Below, piece after piece: positions 17,548-26,134 of a DNA stretch of 64,000 nt; the first letter of the stretch is position 1; every line of letters begins with the position of its first letter. Position numbers and translations under genes: made by a program. The notes beneath the pieces are model-generated. The model was not told where the DNA came from. It saw only the letters and a program-made list of their open reading frames with translations, and did no database searches. This DNA comes from Cerasicoccus sp. TK19100 (GTDB lineage Bacteria; Verrucomicrobiota; Verrucomicrobiia; Opitutales; Cerasicoccaceae). The stretch lies in contig NZ_JAPWDU010000002.1 of NCBI RefSeq assembly GCF_027257155.1, positions 558,001 through 622,000 of the forward strand, in the 5' to 3' direction.

Positions 17548-19137
17548 CTACGCCTCACCTTGATCCAGCGCGATCTTATACAGGAACGCATCACGCAATG
17601 CCTCCAGCGAAGCCTCGATGATATCGTCCGACGCGCCCACGGTGCCCCAAATGTTTTCGCCATCGGTCGACTCGATCTGGACGCGGACGATTGCCTTCGA
17701 GGCCTTTTGCCCATCCAGCACGCGCACCTTGAAGTCGGTCAGGCGGACATCATGCACCTTCGGGAACTCCGCCTCCAGCGCCTTGCGCAACGCGCCGTCA
17801 AGCGCGCCAACCGGGCCCGTAGCTTCGTCCACTACGTGGTAAACTTTTTCGCCGATCTTCACCTTCATGGTCGCCTCGGCAGTCACGTCGTCCTTCCACT
17901 CACCGTATTCGTCGTTGAGCTTGAAATTCTGAATCGTGAAAGGCTCGCTCTTACCATCGATATAGCGGCGGATGAGCAACTTAAACGACGCGTCGGCAGC
18001 CTCGTATTCGTAGCCCTTGAATTCCAGCGTCTTCAACTCATCGAGGAAGCTCTTCATCGCGGGGGACTTCGATTCGACGTCGAGGCCCATCTCGTGCGCC
18101 TTCATCATGATCGACGCGCGGCCCGACATATCCGAAACGACCACCCGCGTGCGGTTGCCAACGGCTTCGGGCTCAATGTGCTCGTAGGAATGCTTCACCT
18201 TGTTGACCGCGTCCGCATGCACCCCGCCCTTGTGGACAAAGGCCGATGCGCCCACGTAGGGCTGCTTGCTGTCGTGGCGCTGGTTCGCGAGCTCCGCTGT
18301 AAAGAGAGACAGATCGCGCAAGCTGGCAATCTTTCCCGAGCAAGCCATCGGGTAGCCCATTTTCAGCGAAAGATTCGGGATGATCGTCGTCAGGTTGGCG
18401 TTGCCGATACGTTCGCCGTAGCCGTTCATCGTGCCCTGCACCATCGTGGCACCCGCCTCGACGCCCGCCAGCGAAACGGCTACGCCCAATCCCGCATCGT
18501 TGTGGCAATGCATGCCAATCCGGGTCTGCGGGAAATGCGCTACGATCTTCTGAACGATGTCCTGCACCTCGCCGACGAGCGTGCCGCCATTGGTGTCGCA
18601 CAGGGTCAGGAACGACGCCCCGCCGCGTTGAGCAGCTTCCAGGGTCTTTAGTGCAAACTCGGGGTTGTCCTTGTAACCGTCGAAAAAGTGTTCTGCGTCA
18701 TAAACTACCTCACGCCCGTTATCGACGAGGTAGCGCGTAGTGTCTTCGATCATTTTGAGGTTTTCCTCGGCCGTCGTGCGCAGCACCTCCTCCACGTGCA
18801 GGAGCCAGGTTTTGCCGAAAAAGGTCACCACCGGCGTCTCCGCCTCCAGTAGCAGTTGGACCTGCGGGTCCTCCTCCACGGCGAGCTTCGCGCGGCGCGT
18901 CGAGCCAAATGCCGCCACCTTGGCGTGCTTGAATTTCACCTTCTTCACCTGCTCGAAGAACGCCATGTCTCGCGGGTTCGAGCCCGGCCAACCGCCCTCA
19001 ATGTAATCAATACCGAACGAGTCCAGTTTCTCCGCCAGTCGCACTTTGGAGCTGACGGTGAAAGAAATGCCTTCGCCCTGCGTGCCGTCACGCAGGGTCG
19101 TGTCGTAAACAAAAACGTTTGGTTTCGCGGTATTCAT
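17548..19137 (-). CDS. cimA: (R)-citramalate synthase
   Basis: A 529-residue HMGL-like TIM-barrel enzyme. VFVYDTTLRDGTQGEGISFT is the signature metal-binding start, followed by DYIEGGWPGSNPRD and GMHCHNDAGLGVAVS. The C-terminal part from about residue 400 is a LeuA-type allosteric domain. The GTQGEG variant and overall layout match the citramalate synthase/homocitrate-like group TIGR00977 rather than 2-isopropylmalate synthase. It condenses pyruvate and acetyl-CoA, opening a threonine-independent route to isoleucine. The ATG at 19137 is preferred to an upstream in-frame start. Confidence 0.9.
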   Translation of the reverse strand: MNTAKPNVFVYDTTLRDGTQGEGISFTVSSKVRLAEKLDSFGIDYIEGGWPGSNPRDMAFFEQVKKVKFKHAKVAAFGSTRRAKLAVEEDPQVQLLLEAETPVVTFFGKTWLLHVEEVLRTTAEENLKMIEDTTRYLVDNGREVVYDAEHFFDGYKDNPEFALKTLEAAQRGGASFLTLCDTNGGTLVGEVQDIVQKIVAHFPQTRIGMHCHNDAGLGVAVSLAGVEAGATMVQGTMNGYGERIGNANLTTIIPNLSLKMGYPMACSGKIASLRDLSLFTAELANQRHDSKQPYVGASAFVHKGGVHADAVNKVKHSYEHIEPEAVGNRTRVVVSDMSGRASIMMKAHEMGLDVESKSPAMKSFLDELKTLEFKGYEYEAADASFKLLIRRYIDGKSEPFTIQNFKLNDEYGEWKDDVTAEATMKVKIGEKVYHVVDEATGPVGALDGALRKALEAEFPKVHDVRLTDFKVRVLDGQKASKAIVRVQIESTDGENIWGTVGASDDIIEASLEALRDAFLYKIALDQGEA

Positions 19138-19235
19138 CGTTCGGGAAAAACGGAGCATTGTGCCACATTGCGCCCCCGGGCCAAGTCTGAATTCACGGAG
19201 TTCGCGGTGTGTCGAACGGAGGAGTGGCGGAACAA

Positions 19236-19340
19236 TGGCGGAACGCGAACCTCTGTATTCGCATTCTACCCATCACTTCCAATCTACCAGCATGGGCACC
19301 TGGCAAACGTGATGCGAACACGGAGGTTCGCGATCCGCCA
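19236..19340. repeat. Imperfect 29-bp inverted repeat upstream of hflX
   Basis: The left arm 19236-19264 and right arm 19312-19340 are reverse complements with 26 of 29 positions matching; the loop is 47 nt. The arms contain GCGAACCTC/GAGGTTCGC. It lies in the 290-bp gap between divergent cimA and hflX, where I see no convincing gene. It could be a structured leader, an insulator or a mobile palindrome. Confidence 0.65.
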
Positions 19341-19427
19341 GCGTTCGTTATCATTTGCTGCCCGCGGCCATGTGCGAAATCCCGTTGCCAACGGGAAAAA
19401 TAGCCTGTTAGCTCTTAGGTTTAGCCT

Positions 19428-20726
19428 ATGATTCAAACTGATGACCTGAACCCGATGATTAACCGCGCGTTCCTGCTGGGGGTGCGCGGACCCAAGATGC
19501 CCGAAGGGGAAGCCGAGACACTGCTCGATGAGCTGGAAGAGTTGGTCAGCAATTTAGGCATAGGTGTCGGCGTGAAGCAGGTCGTTAAAATTCGGGAGGC
19601 CAATGCGGCCTTTTTGCTCGGCACGGGAAAAGTCCGTGAGATCGCCGAGGAGATTAAGAATCACGGCTGCGATTCGCTGATTTTCGATGAACCGCTCTCG
19701 GCTGGTCAGCAGCGCAACTGGGAGAAGGAGCTCGGCGGGAAGATACTCGTCATCGACCGGCAGGAGATCATTTTAGATATCTTTAACAGCCGCGCGCAGA
19801 CCAAGGAGGCGTCACTCCAAGTCGAGCTGGCGCGGCTGGAGTACGAGCTGCCGCGGATGAAGCGCGCGTGGAGCCACCTGGACCGTCAGCGCGGCGGTGG
19901 TGCCGTCCAGCGTGACGCCGGTGAAACCCAGCTCGAAATGGACCAACGCATGATCCGCACCCGCATTTCGCGGTTGAAGAAGGAGCTGACCGAGGTCCTC
20001 CAACACCGCGAGGTGCAGCGCAAAAAACGCCAGCGTGTCCCCTTGCCCACGGCCTCGATCGTTGGCTACACCAATGCGGGCAAGAGCAGCCTGCTCAACC
20101 GCGTCACGCAGTCCGAGGTGCTCGCGGCGGACAAACTCTTTGCCACACTCGATCCGACCACCCGCCGCGCCGAATTACCCAGTGGACAGGCCTTGCTCAT
20201 GACGGACACGGTGGGCTTTATCCGCCGCCTGCCTCACCGCCTTGTCGAGGCCTTTAAGGCGACGCTGGAAGAAGCCGTCGTGGCGACGTTCTTGATTCAC
20301 GTGCTCGACGCCTCCAGCCCAGATGTGGAGCACCATTACGCCACCACAATGAACGTCCTCAAAGAGCTCAAGGCCGACGAAAAGACGATCATCACCGTCT
20401 TCAACAAGGTGGACAAGATTGAAGACCCCATGCAGCTAACGATGCTGCGCCATGATTACCCGGATGCGTTGTTTATCAGCGTCAAGACCGGCTATGGCTT
20501 GGACAAACTGCTCGACAAGTGCCAGGAGTGCATTGGCGAATGGGGCGAGCCCGTCGAGCTACTGATCCCGCACGACCGCTACGACCTCATCAATCAGTTG
20601 CACGAGGCTGGTGCCATCACGAGTAAGGAAGTCACCGATGAGGGGGTCCACATCGAGGGCACGGCACCTAAGCGGTTGCTTGACCAAGTGAAGCCTTTTC
20701 TAATAAATGGCAGGACGATTGCTTAA
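19428..20726 (+). CDS. hflX: GTPase HflX
   Basis: A 432-residue ribosome-associated GTPase that splits or rescues stalled ribosomes. The N-terminal HflX domain includes AAFLLGTGKVREIAEEI and DRQEIILDIFNSRAQTKEA, with the Gly-rich QRGGGAVQRDAGETQLE. The G domain follows: G1 SIVGYTNAGKSSLLN, G2/G3 LFATLDPTTRR with LMTDTVGFI, and G4 VFNKVDKIE. Length is normal. A second ATG nine codons in is an alternative start. The promoter region contains the long inverted repeat at 19236-19340. Confidence 0.95.
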   Translation: MIQTDDLNPMINRAFLLGVRGPKMPEGEAETLLDELEELVSNLGIGVGVKQVVKIREANAAFLLGTGKVREIAEEIKNHGCDSLIFDEPLSAGQQRNWEKELGGKILVIDRQEIILDIFNSRAQTKEASLQVELARLEYELPRMKRAWSHLDRQRGGGAVQRDAGETQLEMDQRMIRTRISRLKKELTEVLQHREVQRKKRQRVPLPTASIVGYTNAGKSSLLNRVTQSEVLAADKLFATLDPTTRRAELPSGQALLMTDTVGFIRRLPHRLVEAFKATLEEAVVATFLIHVLDASSPDVEHHYATTMNVLKELKADEKTIITVFNKVDKIEDPMQLTMLRHDYPDALFISVKTGYGLDKLLDKCQECIGEWGEPVELLIPHDRYDLINQLHEAGAITSKEVTDEGVHIEGTAPKRLLDQVKPFLINGRTIA

Positions 20727-20738
20727 TCAACTGCTGTT

Positions 20739-21590
20739 ATGAAAACACGCCTGTCCATCATTCTGCTTGCCAGCCTGGCACTGCTCGGCTTTCGCACGGT
20801 TTCCCCCGAAGAACGCGCCAAAGACATTATCCAGCGCGCCGAGGGGCACTTTACCATTCAGGAGTATGCCGAGTTGTATCGCTACGTGCGCATTACCAAT
20901 GATGGCGACGTATTTGAGGGCCAGATGTTGATCATTTTTCGCTACAAGGATGACAAGATAAACGGCGTCTTCCGCCTCCTGCCCGACGACGACAACAAGG
21001 GCGTCACCCTGCTCAGCCGACAAGAGCCCAACCAACGGCCCAAGCTCGAAATGTATGACCACAATACTGACGAGGGCGGCCCGGTTGAGCTAAGTGAAGT
21101 TCGCAAAAAGTTGGGCGACACAGACTGGTATCTGGAAGGCATCTACGACGACGACCACAATCCGTGGATCTACGAAAACGTAAAATCAGCCAACTACCGC
21201 GGCTACGATGTCGATGTGATCGTGGGCCGCTACCGGGAGCGCGACATGCGCGATGCCACGGGCTATGACCACCGCCGCATGCTGATCCGCAAGTCCGACG
21301 AGCAGCCGCTGAGCATTGAGTTTTACGACTACAGCGGCCAGCTCATATACTGCGTGGACCTGCTCAGCAACGAGCACTTTGACTTCCAGGGCGAGACGAA
21401 ATCCCGCACCAGGCAGCTACAACTGATCGACTTTCAGACTGGCTCCACCACCGTGCTGACCCGCATTCGCAGCAACTGGAATCCGCAACTGCCCGAGAAA
21501 ATTTACGCACTGGAATACGCCGACGATTGGAACGAGGAAACGGACCGTTTGGTAACCAGCAAACTAATGCGCGACCTGAATAGTTACTAA
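20739..21590 (+). CDS. LolA-like outer membrane lipoprotein-sorting protein (TP0789-type)
   Basis: A 283-residue protein with a signal peptide (MKTRLSIILLASLALLGFRT). The mature protein matches the TP0789-like outer-membrane lipoprotein-sorting group: AKDIIQRAEGHF at the start, then LIIFRYKDDKINGVFRLL, YDHNTDEGGPVEL, DTDWYLEGIYDDD, and the C-terminal LEYADDWNEETDRLVTSKLMR. The LolA-like half-barrel binds lipid groups. It begins 12 nt after hflX and ends 3 nt before the DUF983 gene, so it probably sits in one operon with them. Confidence 0.78.
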   Translation: MKTRLSIILLASLALLGFRTVSPEERAKDIIQRAEGHFTIQEYAELYRYVRITNDGDVFEGQMLIIFRYKDDKINGVFRLLPDDDNKGVTLLSRQEPNQRPKLEMYDHNTDEGGPVELSEVRKKLGDTDWYLEGIYDDDHNPWIYENVKSANYRGYDVDVIVGRYRERDMRDATGYDHRRMLIRKSDEQPLSIEFYDYSGQLIYCVDLLSNEHFDFQGETKSRTRQLQLIDFQTGSTTVLTRIRSNWNPQLPEKIYALEYADDWNEETDRLVTSKLMRDLNSY

Positions 21591-21593
21591 GTG

Positions 21594-21980
21594 ATGCCCC
21601 AGCCCCCCTCCTCCGGTGAAATCCTCTCCCGTGGCCTGACGGGCAGCTGCCCCAAGTGCGGCCAGCGCGGCCTGTTCCGCAATTGGTTTTTACTCAAAGA
21701 CGCCTGCCCACACTGTGGCCTCAGCCTGGGCAAGGAAGACGGCTTCTACCTCGGCACGACCTCCATTGGGTATGTCGCGGCGATCATCATCGTGCTGATC
21801 CCGATTTGCTTTCTCGTGGTGGCAGATGTCATTGGGGTGTGGACCGGCGTGGCCATCGGCATTGCTGGCAGCCTGGTGCTCGTGGCAGCGCTTTACCCTG
21901 CCATGTTGATGGCGCTGATCACCGTTTACTATTTTTTCAGACCGCAGGAGCTGGCCGACAGCGCGGAAAACGACGCATAA
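21594..21980 (+). CDS. DUF983 family membrane protein
   Basis: A 128-residue protein. SCPKCGQRGLFRNWFLLKDACPHCG carries two CxxC pairs of a small zinc ribbon; the motif split is SCPKCGQ and ACPHCGL. Two strong hydrophobic segments follow (about residues 60-85 and 88-112), as in DUF983. Function is unknown, though relatives are sometimes near cytochrome oxidase assembly genes. The ATG at 21594 directly follows a GTG that could also start translation. It is tightly spaced after the LolA-like gene. Confidence 0.87.
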   Translation: MPQPPSSGEILSRGLTGSCPKCGQRGLFRNWFLLKDACPHCGLSLGKEDGFYLGTTSIGYVAAIIIVLIPICFLVVADVIGVWTGVAIGIAGSLVLVAALYPAMLMALITVYYFFRPQELADSAENDA

Positions 21981-22042
21981 ACCATTCGCAGGATGCCAAG
22001 AAATCTCATTGCGGTTTATCGAACAGTAGGGACAATCGCCCC

Positions 22043-22717
22043 ATGAAAAATGCTGTCATTTTCATGGGCGTCGCCTTCCTGGCGGCGTTTGCAGCTTGGT
22101 TGATAATCGGTTATGGTGCCCAAGAACAGGCACCAGTGGAAACGGAGAGTGAAACCGTTGTCGCGACCGAGGTGTTACCGACCCAAGCCTCTGCGGAAGA
22201 GCTCGCCGCCGCCGAACAACGCGTTTTGGAAGAGCGCGCCAAGGCTGAAGAAGCCGCGCGCCTGGCTGAGCTGGCCAACGCCCGGATCGACGCCGAGCGC
22301 AAGGCCCGCATTGACGAGCTAAACGAGCGACTGGCTCGCGAAGAGCGTGCCCGCGAAAACGCCGAGCGCGCCGCCGAAAACATGCGCATTAAGATGGAGC
22401 GCCTTCAAGCCGAACGCGAGAAAATGAAAACCGAGGAAGCGCAGTTGGCCAAGCGCGCTGCTGAGGCTGAGCAGGATTCACAAGCCACGCAGGCGCTGCT
22501 GCGCGAGATGGAGCGACGCCAAGCCGAGATGGAAAAGCGCAACGCCGAAATCGAGATGCTCGCCCAGAAGACCGAAGCCCTCGAAGCACAGTCGGCCTCC
22601 ATCAAGCAGCGCCAAATTCAAATCGAAGAAACCATTCAAGCTGAAGGCGGCGAAATTACCATTCCTGGCTACAAAATCTGGTCTCCCAACTACCGACCCA
22701 CACGCTTTAGCGATTAA
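22043..22717 (+). CDS. Membrane-anchored coiled-coil protein
   Basis: A 224-residue protein. I start at the ATG at 22043, giving a hydrophobic anchor (MKNAVIFMGVAFLAAFAAWL); the same frame is open upstream but there it overlaps the DUF983 gene out of frame. Residues of about 50-195 are a continuous Ala/Glu/Lys/Arg heptad-type region (for example EEAARLAELANARIDAERKA), almost certainly a long coiled coil. A short ending (GGEITIPGYKIWSPNYRPTR) follows. The coiled coil would extend into the periplasm. Function unknown. It lies 13 nt before the W-DP repeat gene. Confidence 0.8.
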   Translation: MKNAVIFMGVAFLAAFAAWLIIGYGAQEQAPVETESETVVATEVLPTQASAEELAAAEQRVLEERAKAEEAARLAELANARIDAERKARIDELNERLAREERARENAERAAENMRIKMERLQAEREKMKTEEAQLAKRAAEAEQDSQATQALLREMERRQAEMEKRNAEIEMLAQKTEALEAQSASIKQRQIQIEETIQAEGGEITIPGYKIWSPNYRPTRFSD

Positions 22718-22730
22718 TCTTTCCCCCACC

Positions 22731-24665
22731 ATGAAAGCTGCCCCCATCTTCATTCTTGGCCTTCTTCTGGGCGGGGCGGCCGGGTATTTTCTTTTTTCAG
22801 GCTCAGCCGCGCCGGAATCTGTTGCCGCAGTCGAAACGCAGGCAGCAGCCCACGAGACCAACGTTGCCAATCAGGACTGGCAAACACCCGCCGAAGTCGA
22901 AGCCGCCAACGAAGCGGTCGTGGAGCAATTGCGCAGTCTCGACTACAGCGATAAGATCGCAGCATTCGACGTATTGAAGCTCAGCCCAACGGCGAACAAC
23001 ATGATCAAAAGCCTGCAAGCCGCGCAGGCCATGAGCAGTGCCGAGCTTCAGCGAGCGTTAGAAGAGCTAGGCCAGTCGCCACCGACCGGGATTGGTGATT
23101 TTGCGGCACCGTTTTTCATTTTCTCGGCCTGGGTGGAGAGCGATTCCGACTCTGCCTACGCCTACTACCAGTCGGCGCAAAACCCAATGCAGCGCGGCAT
23201 GTACGCGGCAGCGCTGTTTTCCGCCTGGGGCTCTACCGATCCCGAAGGCGCGCTGGAGGCCGTATACGCCATCGACAACTACCGCGAAAAGCAGGGCGCG
23301 TTTGGCGCGGTGATAGGTGCTATGGCTTCCAAAGACCCGGCCCGCGCCTATCAGGCCCTCCAGCAAAACCCGGACCTCGGCGGGCACCAGGCCTACCACG
23401 CATTATTCGGCAAATGGGCGACCACCGATCCCGCAGGTGCCTGGGCCGCGATTAATGTCCTGGACCCCGGTGCCAATCGTTCGATGGCAATCTCCAGCTA
23501 TTTCGGCGCACTCGCCCGATCTGACAAACAACAGGCCGCCGACCAAGCCATGAACCTCATGGTCGCCAGCGAACGCGAATCAGCCATCTCCACCGTGATG
23601 CGGGTCTGGATGAGCGATGATTTCGAGGGCGCGCTGACCTATTTGGAATCCGTCCCCAGCGGCCCCGATCGCAACAAGATGCTCGAATCGGTGTCCTGGA
23701 ATTTTGGTCAACAAAACCCCCAACGTGCGCTCGAGTGGGTGCTGGTCAACACCGATGGCAGCATGAAAGACCGGCTGACCGGAAACATCGTCCTCAACCT
23801 TGCGGACAGTGATCCCGTTGCGGCAGCGGCATTCGTTGAGACTCTTCCCTTTGGCAACGCCTACGAGAATTCCTTGCGCAACGTTGCCGGCGTCTGGCGG
23901 CGAACCGACCCGCAAAGTGCCGTGGAGTGGCTGATGAGTCTCCCAGAGGACAACGCGCGCAACTCCAGCCTCAACCGCACGATGACGGAGTTTGCCAAAA
24001 ACCGCCCCAACGAGGCCAAGGCCTACGTGCTCACGATGGAAACCGGCGCGCAGCGCAGCCAGATGATCAACGAGATCGCCAAAGGCCTCGCCGAGCAGGA
24101 CCCCTACGATGCCCTCAGTTGGGCCAAGAGCCTCGAAGAAGGCGAACAAAGCGAAGCGCGCAAGCAGACCCTTTGGCAATGGGCGGAAAACGATCCCGCC
24201 GCCGTCGCCAACTACCTGACCACCAAGGGCGAGGATGGCGATATGGACCACCTGACCAAGCAAATCGCCGGGAACTGGACCCGGCAAAACCCGGCAGAGG
24301 CCGGTGCCTGGGCCCTCTCCATTGAAGACGAGAGCCAGCAGGTCAAAGCCGTGGAATCCGTGAGCCGCCAATGGCTGGAGCACAACAGCTACGAAGCCTC
24401 CGAGTGGATCGCCGGGCTGCCCGAAGGCGAAGTCCGCGAAACCGGCGTCGTCCAGTTGGTGAATTCTTTAAAAAATTCCGACCCCGCCACCGCCCTTGAA
24501 TGGACCGCCGAGCTGAGCGACACCGGACAGCAATACAAAGCGGCAGTGGATATTTACGCGCAGTTGTATAAGTCGGACCCGGTCGCCGCGGAAGAAACCT
24601 TACGCGGCAGTGATCTGCACCCTGATACGATCAACAAGCTGCTTGAAAAGCAGCAGAAGGAATGA
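22731..24665 (+). CDS. Secreted or anchored W-DP repeat protein (alpha-helical repeats)
   Basis: A 644-residue protein with an N-terminal hydrophobic segment (FILGLLLGGAAGYFLFSGSA). The rest consists of about 16 degenerate units of 30-37 residues with the core W-x-x-x-DP-x-x-A-x-x-x-x: for example FSAWGSTDPEGALEAVYAI, FGKWATTDPAGAWAAINVL, AGVWRRTDPQSAVEWLMSL and VNSLKNSDPATALEWTAEL. Such arrays form paired-helix superhelices similar to TPR/HEAT and probably bind proteins. I recognise the style from Verrucomicrobiota and Planctomycetes but no named family. It probably belongs to the hflX-DUF983 transcription unit. Confidence 0.8.
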   Translation: MKAAPIFILGLLLGGAAGYFLFSGSAAPESVAAVETQAAAHETNVANQDWQTPAEVEAANEAVVEQLRSLDYSDKIAAFDVLKLSPTANNMIKSLQAAQAMSSAELQRALEELGQSPPTGIGDFAAPFFIFSAWVESDSDSAYAYYQSAQNPMQRGMYAAALFSAWGSTDPEGALEAVYAIDNYREKQGAFGAVIGAMASKDPARAYQALQQNPDLGGHQAYHALFGKWATTDPAGAWAAINVLDPGANRSMAISSYFGALARSDKQQAADQAMNLMVASERESAISTVMRVWMSDDFEGALTYLESVPSGPDRNKMLESVSWNFGQQNPQRALEWVLVNTDGSMKDRLTGNIVLNLADSDPVAAAAFVETLPFGNAYENSLRNVAGVWRRTDPQSAVEWLMSLPEDNARNSSLNRTMTEFAKNRPNEAKAYVLTMETGAQRSQMINEIAKGLAEQDPYDALSWAKSLEEGEQSEARKQTLWQWAENDPAAVANYLTTKGEDGDMDHLTKQIAGNWTRQNPAEAGAWALSIEDESQQVKAVESVSRQWLEHNSYEASEWIAGLPEGEVRETGVVQLVNSLKNSDPATALEWTAELSDTGQQYKAAVDIYAQLYKSDPVAAEETLRGSDLHPDTINKLLEKQQKE

Positions 24666-24730
24666 GTGCAATCGAAGTATGCCGTAATAAATAATCGCCA
24701 AAAGCACGGCGGTCATGCATTCCCTTGTCC

Positions 24731-25972
24731 ATGCATTTTGTGCGCATCATGCAGCTACTGCAAATGGGACGGAGTAAGGAAGCGGAGGAGATTGCCCGCG
24801 ACTGGATCACCAAAGAGCCAAACGAAGCCAATGCCTTTTTCTGGCTGGCCCGCACGTTGACGAATCAGTCGCGCTACCGCGAGGCGCTCGATGTCATCAA
24901 AGCTGGTCTGGATCTCGACGCGATGAACGGCGATGCGCATTACATTCATGCCGAGATCCTCTTCCACATGGGCAAGCACCGCGCCGCGCTCAAGGAGCTG
25001 GAAACCGCCATCGAGATCGATCCCGACGACGAGCACTACCTCATCCTGATGGGCTACATCCTGCTCAAGCAGGGCAAGCGCCCCAAAGCGCTTGAGGCCG
25101 CCAATCGCGCGCTCGCCCTGGATCCGGAAAGCACCGACGCCCTGCAACTGCGCGCCGCCATCCTCGCCCGCATGAACAAAGCCGAAGCGGCTGAGGAAGA
25201 CATGAACCTCGTCTTTGCCGACGCGGCGGACGACGATGGTGCCCACATGACCCAAGGCTGGAATTGCCTGCTGGGCGGCTCCTACGACCGCGCCCGCACC
25301 CACTTTGCCGAAGCCCTGCGCATCGATCCCACCAACGAAAGCGCTCGCCTCGGTCTGTTGGAAACGTTTAAGGCGCGCAGCGTGGTTTACCGTGTCCTTT
25401 TTGGCTTTTTGCTCTGGTACACGAAGCTGCCAACCATGTGGCAACTGGGGGTCATGGGCGGCTTTTTATTCCTGCGGGATGATATCCCATTGTGGATCGG
25501 TATGGTGTTTCGCTCGGCCGCAGTCTATATCATAGTCGACTACACCATCACGCTGTTTCTTATTCTGCTGCTGGCCAAAGACGCGATATTCAACCTGGTC
25601 ATCTACTCCGACCCAACCACGAGAGTCGCCCTGAACGACATGGAAAAACGCGGCGTCGCCTGGTCGGCCCCGTTCCTGTTGCTCATCATTGCAGCCGCCG
25701 CGGCGCGGTTTTTCACGGGCTCGTTGTTCTTCATCCTGCACATGCTATTGGGCTCCGTCGGTGCCAGCGTGATGACCGAGATTCACCAACTGCGCAACGA
25801 CAAGAGCCGCCGCGAAGGCTGGATTGGCGCAGGTCTCATCACAGCGTTGTGCATCGTATTTACCGTGGGTTATTACACCGGGCTGCCCGAGTCTTACCGC
25901 TGGTTTGGTATGTGTGTCCTGGGGATGCTCCTCGTTTCGCTGCGCCTGGATTACCTAAGTGAGCGGGAGTAG
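24731..25972 (+). CDS. TPR-containing integral membrane protein
   Basis: A 413-residue protein. The N-terminal half (about residues 10-210) has five to six TPR units (RYREALDVIKAGLDLDAMNG, HRAALKELETAIEIDPDDEH, KRPKALEAANRALALDPEST, YDRARTHFAEALRIDPTNES). The C-terminal half has about five hydrophobic segments, including AVYIIVDYTITLFLILLLA. A DNDM-rich loop in the middle joins them. Function unknown; the TPR face would be cytoplasmic if there is no signal peptide. I use the ATG at 24731; a TTG two codons upstream is in frame. Confidence 0.82.
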   Translation: MHFVRIMQLLQMGRSKEAEEIARDWITKEPNEANAFFWLARTLTNQSRYREALDVIKAGLDLDAMNGDAHYIHAEILFHMGKHRAALKELETAIEIDPDDEHYLILMGYILLKQGKRPKALEAANRALALDPESTDALQLRAAILARMNKAEAAEEDMNLVFADAADDDGAHMTQGWNCLLGGSYDRARTHFAEALRIDPTNESARLGLLETFKARSVVYRVLFGFLLWYTKLPTMWQLGVMGGFLFLRDDIPLWIGMVFRSAAVYIIVDYTITLFLILLLAKDAIFNLVIYSDPTTRVALNDMEKRGVAWSAPFLLLIIAAAAARFFTGSLFFILHMLLGSVGASVMTEIHQLRNDKSRREGWIGAGLITALCIVFTVGYYTGLPESYRWFGMCVLGMLLVSLRLDYLSERE

Positions 25973-25991
25973 CCAACCGCAGTTTCCCAAA

Positions 25992-26130
25992 GGTAGGGCG
26001 CAGTCCCGCTTAGCGGGACAAGCCGCCACGCCGGAATGGCGTGCGCGGTTGGCTTTAGCCATCCGCATTTCGGCGAGAATCGACCTGTCGGCCTCTAAAG
26101 AGACCGACCTACGCCATCCACCGCCCTACC
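25992..26130. repeat. Nested palindromic element between convergent genes
   Basis: GGTAGGGCG (25992-26000) pairs with CGCCCTACC (26122-26130). Inside are GTCCCGC/GCGGGAC (26003-26009 and 26013-26019), CACGCC/GGCGTG around 26027-26043, and TCGG-CTCT/AGAG-CCGA (26088-26107). It fills the 162-bp gap between two convergent genes and could serve as a bidirectional terminator. It has no coding potential I can support. Confidence 0.6.
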
Positions 26131-26134
26131 CTTA

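Noticed and set aside
17560-18651. 363-residue plus-strand ORF
   Set aside because: Antisense to citramalate synthase; no domain features.
21656-22042. N-terminal extension of the coiled-coil protein
   Set aside because: The frame is open upstream but overlaps the DUF983 gene out of frame and its peptide is low-quality; the signal-like start is at 22043.
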